This document shows, one piece after another, positions 51,478 to 57,818 of a stretch of DNA of 64,000 bases (positions are counted from its first letter, which is position 1; every line of letters begins with the position of its first letter). Source of the DNA: Microbispora rosea subsp. aerata (lineage in GTDB: Bacteria > Actinomycetota > Actinomycetes > Streptosporangiales > Streptosporangiaceae); assembly GCF_014647835.1 (NCBI RefSeq), contig NZ_BMPY01000037.1:1-64000 (forward strand). The letters are read 5' to 3'. The position numbers and the translations under genes were made by a program. The notes under the pieces were generated by a model. The model saw nothing but the letters and a program-made list of their open reading frames with translations, ran no database searches and was not told the DNA's origin.

Positions 51478-51610
51478 GTCGGCACCCTCCTCACCGAAGA
51501 GCCCCTTACACGCACAGACTATGACTAACTACGCCATGTCATCACATAACGGACGTTAGGGCTGCGGCGATCGACGGACGCCTCTCATCTGGGAAGCCGC
51601 CGGGCATGCG

Positions 51611-51646
51611 CGTACGGCCCGCGCCGGGCGTGGCGCGGGCCGTACG
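51611..51646 (-). terminator. hairpin terminator downstream of glmS
   Basis: A perfect 15-bp stem, CGTACGGCCCGCGCC / GGCGCGGGCCGTACG, has a 6-nt loop and lies 30 bp past the glmS stop. A second copy of the right arm (GGCGCGGGCCGTA, 51648-51660) follows at once, so two mutually exclusive pairings are possible. Confidence 0.8.
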
Positions 51647-51675
51647 TGGCGCGGGCCGTATGAAAGAGCGGCGTC

Positions 51676-53493
51676 CTACTCGACCGTCACGCTCTTGGCG
51701 AGGTTGCGCGGGCGGTCGACGTCGCGCCCCAGGGCGACGGCGGCGTGGTAGGCGAACAGCTGCAGCGGGATCGTGAGCAGGATGGGGTCGAGCTCGACCT
51801 CGTTCTTGGGCACCACGATGCAGTCGTCGGCCGCCTCGGAGGTGCGGTGGCCGACCATGAGGATGCGCCCGCTCCTGGCCCGGATCTCGCCCAGCGTGGT
51901 GAGGTTCTTGTCGAGCAGCTCGTCGTCCGGGACGATCGCGACCGTCGGCAGCTCGGGGCTGATCAGCGCGAGCGGGCCGTGCTTGAGCTCGCTCGCCGGG
52001 TACGCCTCGGCGTGGACGTAGGAGATCTCCTTGAGCTTCTGGGCGCCCTCGCGGGCCACCGGATAGCCGCGCACCCGGCCGACGAACATCATGCCGGGCG
52101 AGTCGGCGTACTTCTTGGCCAGCTCCCTGATCTGGTCCTCCAGCGTGAGGATCTCCTTGATCTGATCGGGCAGCCGGCGCAGGCCCTCGCAGATCCTGCG
52201 GCCGTCGGCCGGCGACAGGTCGCGTACGCGGCCCAGGTGCAGGGCGAGCAGCGCGAACGCCACGGCCGTGGAGGTGAACGCCTTGGTCGAGGCCACCGAG
52301 ACCTCCGGGCCCGCGTGCAGGTAGATGCCGCCGTCGGTCTCGCGGGCGATGGCGCTGCCGACGGTGTTGACGATGCCGAGCACCCGGCCGCCCTTGCGCT
52401 TGAGCTCCTGCACGGCCGCGAGCGTGTCGTACGTCTCCCCCGACTGGCTGATCGCGACGTACAGCGTGTCGGGCTCGACGACGGGGCTGCGGTAGCGGAA
52501 CTCCGACGCGGGCTCGGCGTCGGCGGGGATGCGGGCCAGCTCCTCGATGAGCTGCGCGCCCATCTGGCCGGAGTAGTACGCGGACCCGCAGCCGATGATC
52601 TTCACCCGGCGGAACGAGCGGGTCTCCCGGGCGTCCATGTTGAGACCGCCGAGATGCGCGATGTGGAACCGGTCGTCGATGCGGCCGCGCAGCGTGCGGG
52701 CGACCGTGTCGGGCTGCTCGGAGATCTCCTTGAGCAGGTAGTGCTCGTAGCCGCCGTTGTCGTAGTGACCGGCGTCCCAGTCGACGGTGAACGGCTCCTT
52801 GGCCGTCTCCCTGGCGTCGCTGGTGAACGTGTTGAACCCGTCGGCCTTGATGACCGCCAGCTCGCCGTCCTCCAGGTGGACGACCTGCCGGGTGTAACGG
52901 ATGAGCGCGGCGACGTCGGAGGCGGCGAACATCTCCTTCTCGCCGATGCCGAGCACGATCGGGCTGCCGTTGCGGGCCACCACGATCTCGCCGGGGCGCT
53001 GCGCGTCGAGGACGGCGATGCCGTACGTGCCGACCACGCCCTTCAGCGCCCGCAGGACGGCCTCCCGCAGCGAGTCGGTCTCCTTGACCAGGCGGCCGAT
53101 GAGCTGCGAGAGCACCTCGCTGTCGGTCTCGCTCTCGAACTTCACGCCGTCGCTCTCCAGGCGGCGGCGCAGCTCGTCGGCGTTCTCGATGATGCCGTTG
53201 TGCACGACGGCGATGCGCTGGTCCTGGTCCAGGTGCGGGTGCGCGTTCACGTCGCTCGGCGCGCCGTGGGTGGCCCACCGGGTGTGGCCGATGCCGCTCG
53301 CGCCCTTGAACTTCGCGGGTACCGCCGCCGCCAGGTCGGCGACCCGGCCCTTGACCTTGCGCGTCTTGAGGCTCTTGGCGTTCACGACGGCGAGGCCGGC
53401 CGAGTCGTAGCCCCGGTACTCCAGCCGCTGGAGACCTTCGAGCAGGATGGGCGCCGCGTCCTTCGGCCCGATGTAAGCGACGATTCCGCACAT
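51676..53493 (-). CDS. glmS: glutamine-fructose-6-phosphate aminotransferase (isomerising)
   Basis: This 605-aa enzyme makes glucosamine 6-phosphate from fructose 6-phosphate and glutamine, feeding peptidoglycan. The N-terminal class II amidotransferase domain starts MCGIVAYIG with the catalytic Cys1 after Met removal and has GIGHTRWATHG and HNGIIENADELR. Two SIS domains follow (IIGCGSAYYSGQMGAQLIEE, AISQSGETYDTLAA, GRVRGYPVAREGAQKLKEISYVHAEAYPASELKHGP). AGGAGCGGTT precedes the ATG at 53491-53493. The 91-aa gene ends 8 bp upstream, so both share a transcript. No glmS ribozyme is visible, as expected for actinobacteria. Confidence 0.95.
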   Translation of the reverse strand: MCGIVAYIGPKDAAPILLEGLQRLEYRGYDSAGLAVVNAKSLKTRKVKGRVADLAAAVPAKFKGASGIGHTRWATHGAPSDVNAHPHLDQDQRIAVVHNGIIENADELRRRLESDGVKFESETDSEVLSQLIGRLVKETDSLREAVLRALKGVVGTYGIAVLDAQRPGEIVVARNGSPIVLGIGEKEMFAASDVAALIRYTRQVVHLEDGELAVIKADGFNTFTSDARETAKEPFTVDWDAGHYDNGGYEHYLLKEISEQPDTVARTLRGRIDDRFHIAHLGGLNMDARETRSFRRVKIIGCGSAYYSGQMGAQLIEELARIPADAEPASEFRYRSPVVEPDTLYVAISQSGETYDTLAAVQELKRKGGRVLGIVNTVGSAIARETDGGIYLHAGPEVSVASTKAFTSTAVAFALLALHLGRVRDLSPADGRRICEGLRRLPDQIKEILTLEDQIRELAKKYADSPGMMFVGRVRGYPVAREGAQKLKEISYVHAEAYPASELKHGPLALISPELPTVAIVPDDELLDKNLTTLGEIRARSGRILMVGHRTSEAADDCIVVPKNEVELDPILLTIPLQLFAYHAAVALGRDVDRPRNLAKSVTVE

Positions 53494-53501
53494 AACCGCT
53501 C

Positions 53502-53777
53502 CTATCCGTAAACGATCCTCCGGAGCTGGCGCAGGGACAGCTCCGGTGCCGCGACACGCCTTCCCGCGAGCTCGGCGGAGATCTTCGGGAAAATCTGGTC
53601 GTTCGTCAGCCCCCTCGACTTGAGTTCGCCGTGGCGGCGCCGCACGTACTCTTCCGTGGGCTCGCCGAAGTACGCCAGGACGTCGGCCACCACGCGGGCC
53701 GCCTCCCCCGGCCCCAGCGATGTGGTCCGGGTGAGGTGGCCGATCAGATCCTCGAAGGGATGCCGTGCCGTGGACAC
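53502..53777 (-). CDS. small helical protein directly upstream of glmS, 91 aa
   Basis: This 91-aa soluble, mostly helical protein has HPFEDLIGHLTRTTSL, VVADVLAYFGEPTEEYVRRRHGELKSRG and a basic end (LRQLRRIVYG). I do not recognise a named family. It starts at the GTG 53775-53777 with TAAGGT eight bases upstream, suggesting a leaderless transcript. It ends 8 bp before glmS, so the promoter ahead of it probably drives glmS too. A role in controlling glmS is possible but only inferred from position. Confidence 0.75.
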   Translation of the reverse strand: MSTARHPFEDLIGHLTRTTSLGPGEAARVVADVLAYFGEPTEEYVRRRHGELKSRGLTNDQIFPKISAELAGRRVAAPELSLRQLRRIVYG

Positions 53778-53970
53778 AGAGCAGGACCTTAACGCAGTAC
53801 AAATGCCGACTTGCAAGTTTCCTGCCCGTTTTCGGGCAGGATCAGTCCGCTGACGCTCTCCTCGGCGGCTTGAGCCGGTCCCGATGCGCCCGGCGCGACC
53901 CGGCGGCTGAGGCTCGGTCGCGTCCGATGCCCGCCGCGTCCGGACCGTGTCGCTCGTACGGCCGCGGAGC

Positions 53971-54609
53971 TCACGTCCTGCGCAGCAGCAGACGGCCGTG
54001 GTGGAACCGCTCGTTCTCGGCGGGCGCGCGCAGCATCCGCCCGATCTCGGTGAAACCCGCGCGGCGTGCCAGCTCGGCGAGTTCGTCGATCGGCCACCGG
54101 TACGCCGTCGTCACCCTGTGGTCGAACTCCGACACCGGATCGTCCTCGGATTCGAAGAAGCCGAGCAGGAGGTGGCCGCCCGGCGCCAGCACGCGGCGGA
54201 ACTCGGCGAAGTAGGCGGGCAGCTCCCGCGGCGGCACGTGGATGGCGGAGTACCACGACACGACGCCGCTCAGCTCGCCGTCGGCGAGGTCCAGCGCGTG
54301 CATGGAACCCGTCTCGAAGCGCAGCTCCGGGTACGCCTCGCGGGCCAGCTCAATCATTTTGGGCGACAGGTCGACGCCGAAGACGTCCAGCCCCAGATCC
54401 CGCAGGTGCGCGGTCACATAGCCGGGGCCGCAGCCGAGTTCGGCGACGGGCCCGCCGCCGGCGTCCCTCACGAAATCGGCGAACGCGGCGAGCATCGCGC
54501 GGTCCAGCGGCAGGCGGTCGAGCGAGTCCCGGGAAACCTCGGCGTACAGGACGGCGACGGCGTCGTACGCCTGCGCCGTGGCAGTGAGATAGGGGACGGT
54601 TTCAGTCAC
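53971..54609 (-). CDS. class I SAM-dependent methyltransferase
   Basis: This 212-aa protein has motif I PVAELGCGPGYVTAHL, the strand-2 acidic end in VFGVDLSPKMIELAR, FETGSMHALDLADGELSGVVSW around motif II and LAPGGHLLLGFFE for motif III. The DUF-like C-terminus ends with the basic GRLLLRRT. The substrate is unknown; related proteins methylate small molecules. It starts at the GTG 54607-54609 with TACAGT eight bases upstream (possibly leaderless). It has no close partner gene. Confidence 0.9.
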   Translation of the reverse strand: MTETVPYLTATAQAYDAVAVLYAEVSRDSLDRLPLDRAMLAAFADFVRDAGGGPVAELGCGPGYVTAHLRDLGLDVFGVDLSPKMIELAREAYPELRFETGSMHALDLADGELSGVVSWYSAIHVPPRELPAYFAEFRRVLAPGGHLLLGFFESEDDPVSEFDHRVTTAYRWPIDELAELARRAGFTEIGRMLRAPAENERFHHGRLLLRRT

Positions 54610-54689
54610 GGCGAGCGACTGTAGCGCCTCGGCACACCCGTACGGATCCCGGAAGCCGACCCCGCAAACGCGAGACCAGGCGTCACCCT

Positions 54690-54880
54690 GGCACACCCGC
54701 TTGGGCGGGCTTCGGGAAGGCCGGCCACTCAAGCGCGATGTCGGCGGTCATCCGCACGTGTGCCAATCGCCGGAGCTGCTCGCCTCGGCACACCCATTCG
54801 GGTCCCGGAGACCGGCCGCCTCAAGGGCGGTGTCGGCGGTCGCGCCGGCGCATGTTCGCGGATCGCCGGAGTGGCTCGCC
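54690..54880. repeat. imperfect tandem repeat, unit about 97 bp, two full copies
   Basis: Units at 54690-54786 and 54787-54880 share GGCACACCC, CCGGCC, CTCAAG, TGTCGGCGGTC, ATCGCCGGAG and GCTCGCC in the same order. A partial third unit begins at 54631. They fill the 362-bp gap between the methyltransferase and DJ-1 genes, which holds no credible gene. Confidence 0.8.
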
Positions 54881-54971
54881 CGGGCGGTTGTCGGCTCGGC
54901 CGCGTGGGTGCGGGCCCGGCCGGAGCGGATCGGGGGGCTCTGATCCGCTCGCCGGCCGGTCCGCGCAGCGA

Positions 54972-55535
54972 TCAGCTCGCCGGGGCGGCGGCGCGCAGCA
55001 GCTTCATGAACTCGCGCATCCACGCCGGGTGGTCCGGCCAGGCACGCCCGGTCACGAGGTTCTGGTCCACGTGGGCCTCGCTGTCGACCCAGGTGCCGCC
55101 GCCGTTCTCGACGTCCGGCGCGCAGGCGGGGTACGCGCTGCTCTCCCGGCCTTTCAGCACTCCGGCCGCGGCGAGCACCAGCGGCCCGTGGCAGAGCGCG
55201 GCGATCGGCTTTCCGGCGTCCGCGAAGTGGCGGACGATCGCCTGGACGTCCCGGTCGCCTCGGATGTACTCGGGCGCGCGGCCACCCGGGATCACCAGCG
55301 CGACGTAGTCGTCCGGATTCACGTCGGAGAAGGCGAGGTCGGCCGCCCAGGCGTGGCCCGGCTTCTCGGTGTAGGTGTCGAAGCCCTCGACGAAGTCGTG
55401 CACCACGAACTGCAGCTTCTTGGCGGACGGCGCCGCGATGTGCGCCTCGTATCCCTCCTCGAGGAGCCGCTGGTACGGATACATCACCTCCAGGTCCTCG
55501 GCCGCGTCACCCGTGATGATGAGCACCTTCGCCAT
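54972..55535 (-). CDS. DJ-1/PfpI family protein
   Basis: This 187-aa class I glutamine amidotransferase-like protein has a beta-strand start KVLIITGDAAEDLEVMYP with the conserved glutamate, VIPGGRAPEYIRGD, and the nucleophile elbow ALCHGPLVLAAAG containing the reactive cysteine and following histidine. Members act as proteases, deglycases, chaperones or stress proteins; specificity here is unknown. AGGAGGGTGG lies ahead of the ATG at 55533-55535. It is monocistronic by position. Confidence 0.9.
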   Translation of the reverse strand: MAKVLIITGDAAEDLEVMYPYQRLLEEGYEAHIAAPSAKKLQFVVHDFVEGFDTYTEKPGHAWAADLAFSDVNPDDYVALVIPGGRAPEYIRGDRDVQAIVRHFADAGKPIAALCHGPLVLAAAGVLKGRESSAYPACAPDVENGGGTWVDSEAHVDQNLVTGRAWPDHPAWMREFMKLLRAAAPAS

Positions 55536-55787
55536 GGCGTAACCACCCTCCTGCGTACGGTTGGGGCCTCATCCTGCGCGCGGCTTCCCCCGCAGGTCAA
55601 CAAGGTCCAGCGCACTGGCGAGGGACCCCAGCCGTCGGGTCGGGGCCGGGGAGCCGACCGGCGCTCGCCAGGCTCCGGCCGGGCGCCGGCGTCCGGGGAA
55701 ACGAGATCGGCGGCAGTTGGCAACGGCACCCCCGAGGATCCGCTAGAGTTAGTGGTGCGTCGCCGGGGAAAACCCCGAGCGGTGGCT

Positions 55788-55859
55788 GCGGAAGTGGCTC
55801 AGTGGTAGAGCATCACCTTGCCAAGGTGAGGGTCGCGGGTTCGAATCCCGTCTTCCGCT
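55788..55859 (+). tRNA. tRNA-Gly(GCC), third copy
   Basis: This 72-nt cloverleaf is identical to the copies at 7143 and 34330. It is followed by tRNA-Val without a tRNA-Cys between. Confidence 0.97.
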
Positions 55860-55884
55860 CGGAGCCCGGACCACATCCGGGTAC

Positions 55885-55956
55885 GGACGATTAGCTCAGC
55901 GGGAGAGCGCTTCCCTGACACGGAAGAGGTCACTGGTTCAATCCCAGTATCGTCCA
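55885..55956 (+). tRNA. tRNA-Val(GAC), second copy
   Basis: This 72-nt cloverleaf has anticodon GAC and encoded CCA at 55957-55959. It differs from the copy at 7343 only by a compensated change in acceptor pair 3:70 (G-C there, A-U here), so the fold is kept. Confidence 0.97.
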
Positions 55957-55965
55957 CCATCAGGC

Positions 55966-55998
55966 GAAGGCCGGACCCATCGACAGGGTCCGGCCTTC
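55966..55998 (+). terminator. intrinsic terminator of the Gly-Val tRNA pair
   Basis: A perfect 13-bp stem, GAAGGCCGGACCC / GGGTCCGGCCTTC, has a 7-nt loop and is followed by GATATTTC. It stands in the same position as the terminator after the first cluster. Confidence 0.9.
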
Positions 55999-56717
55999 GA
56001 TATTTCAACTGCCGGGGATCGGCGCCGCGGCGTTCACCCCGCAGGACGGCCCGGAGCGATCGCCCCGGGAGAACAAGGTGAAGCGGGCATCGCGCACCGA
56101 CTGCCGCCCAACTCTGCACAATCCACCACCGGCAGCCATCCAAGCGACACCGGGACACCCTTTCCTCCGAAAACCGGCAATGCCGAGGCGGGCGCCCTAC
56201 GCGCCCCGCACGACCCACCACACCTCTGGCGGTCGTCGCCGCCGGGTAGCCGGTGGAGTAACCATCCCGGCGGCCTTTGATTCGCTGCCGTGAGCGTGCA
56301 TGTGGTCCTGGTGCGGCGTTCCGGGAGAGCGGGCCGGACCGTGCCGGCCGCCCGCCGGCGAGGCGCGAGCCGCGGCCCCCGACGGCCCCGGCCGGCGAGG
56401 CGCGGCCGGGGCCGTGGGGGAAATCGCGGCAGGGCGCTCGCCTTTTCGCGGAGCTTTCCCGCCGCCACCGGTGCGCCCCCGCCGAGAGCACCGGTTTGGC
56501 GATGAGCGCCGCCGTTCCTTGCCGGCTCGGGCAGCCGAGATAGCGTTCTACCAATTTCCCATGTGCGGACACAATCCAATTTACCGAAGATCCTATGACG
56601 TACATCTATATTTCTTCTTAATGACGGCATTTGTCGCCCTTTTTCCTGACGTGGTCCCACTGTCGGCCGCCGCAAGGGCGCGCGGGCACCCGCGGCGGCG
56701 TCGGCGGGCTCCGGGAG
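55999..56717. other. intergenic region, 719 bp, with an AT-richer stretch
   Basis: No gene is supported. About 56515-56650 is distinctly AT-rich for this genome (ACAATCCAATTTACC, TATATTTCTTCTTAAT) and might be a regulatory or acquired segment. No tRNA fragment, repeat or RNA gene was recognised. Confidence 0.5.
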
Positions 56718-57716
56718 CTACCGGGGCGGGACGATGAGAATCTGCGGCGCGGCCTGCCGCATCCGGGTACGCAGCCAGAGCAGCTGGACGGCCGTCTCGG
56801 GGGCGCAGTGGCGGGCGAGGCCCAGCAGGTCGTCGTCCCTGAGCCCGCGGGCCGCCAACGCGACCACGCTCCAGGACAGGTCGCACTCGGTGGCGAGGAG
56901 ATACAGCCCCTGCAGGTCCCGCAGAAGCGCGAGGCCGGCGTCGCCGCCCCTGCCGGGCGTCATCACAGGACGCCGCGACGCGGCGGAATCGGCCTTCTCC
57001 GCGCCCGCCCGGTCCCGTTCCGCGGCCCCGCGAACCACCCGCCGCAGGTCCGTCGCCTCCAGGCCCGCGGCCTCGAAAGCGGACGCCTCGAATCGGGCCG
57101 TCTCGAAACCGGCCGCATCGAAGGCGGAGCCGTCGAAGCTCGTGCCGTCGCCCCCTGCGCCGTCGGCTCCCCCGGCGTCGAGCCCCGCCCTGTCGAGCCC
57201 CGTGGCGGCGAACTCCTCACCGGCGAACTGTCCGCCGTCGAACCCCGCCGGGCGGTGACCCCCGGCGTCAGAACCCTCGAAACCAGAACTCTTGGCACCG
57301 AAACGCCCGACATCTGAACTTTCGGCGCGAAAACCCCCGGTGCCCAAACCTTCGGGCCGGAGACTCTCGGCGCCGAACCCATTCGCGGTGAAACCGTTCG
57401 CGCCGAGACCGGGGGCGTCCGGGCCCGGCGGCCCCGTCCCGGGCGCTCTCGGCTCGGCGGCATGCGATCCTCCCGGCTCCGCCGCTTTCGACAGTGCATG
57501 ATCGCGCTGTCCAGTGGAGCCGTACCGCAGCAGGAAGGGCTCAAGCCGCGCGGCGTGATCGCGGCACTGCGCGGCCAGGCGCTCGCAGACACCGGACAGG
57601 TCGGGCTCGCGGGGGTGGCGGTGCCGCAGCGCGCGGAACCCGGACGACAGCTCGTGCTGCGTGCGGGACAGCGTCTCCAGGTAGCGCGCCAGCTGCCCGC
57701 TCACGGATCGCCCCAC
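56718..57716 (-). CDS. helical partner protein of the molybdopterin oxidoreductase, with a large pentapeptide-like insert
   Basis: This 332-aa protein has two helical halves, residues 1-75 (LARYLETLSRTQHELSSGFR, CRDHAARLEPFLLRYG) and 260-332 (LLRDLQGLYLLATECDLSW, APETAVQLLWLRTRMRQ). They resemble a four-helix, ferritin-like protein that I associate with actinobacterial molybdopterin oxidoreductase genes. Between them lie about 180 Gly/Ala/Phe-rich residues; positions 186-225 show a five-residue period with Phe or Leu leading each unit (AFDAAGFETARFEASAF), matching 15-bp DNA repeats. The GTG at 57716 is the chosen start; a GTG 12 bp further in is possible. It follows the oxidoreductase by 102 bp. 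Confidence 0.65.
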   Translation of the reverse strand: MGRSVSGQLARYLETLSRTQHELSSGFRALRHRHPREPDLSGVCERLAAQCRDHAARLEPFLLRYGSTGQRDHALSKAAEPGGSHAAEPRAPGTGPPGPDAPGLGANGFTANGFGAESLRPEGLGTGGFRAESSDVGRFGAKSSGFEGSDAGGHRPAGFDGGQFAGEEFAATGLDRAGLDAGGADGAGGDGTSFDGSAFDAAGFETARFEASAFEAAGLEATDLRRVVRGAAERDRAGAEKADSAASRRPVMTPGRGGDAGLALLRDLQGLYLLATECDLSWSVVALAARGLRDDDLLGLARHCAPETAVQLLWLRTRMRQAAPQILIVPPR

Positions 57717-57818
57717 CCGCGGGCGGCGTCCCCCCGAAGAGCGCGGATGCGTGCAAGGACCATGACTGTCGCTTCCTTCCGGTAGGCCGACCCACCTGAT
57801 CTCCGGCGAACGCGGACG

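Noticed and set aside
53494-53501. glmS ribozyme upstream of glmS
   Set aside because: Only 8 bp separate glmS from the preceding gene, and the ribozyme core is not present.
54690-54880. CRISPR array
   Set aside because: The units are long, imperfect and directly abutting, with no spacer structure and no cas genes.
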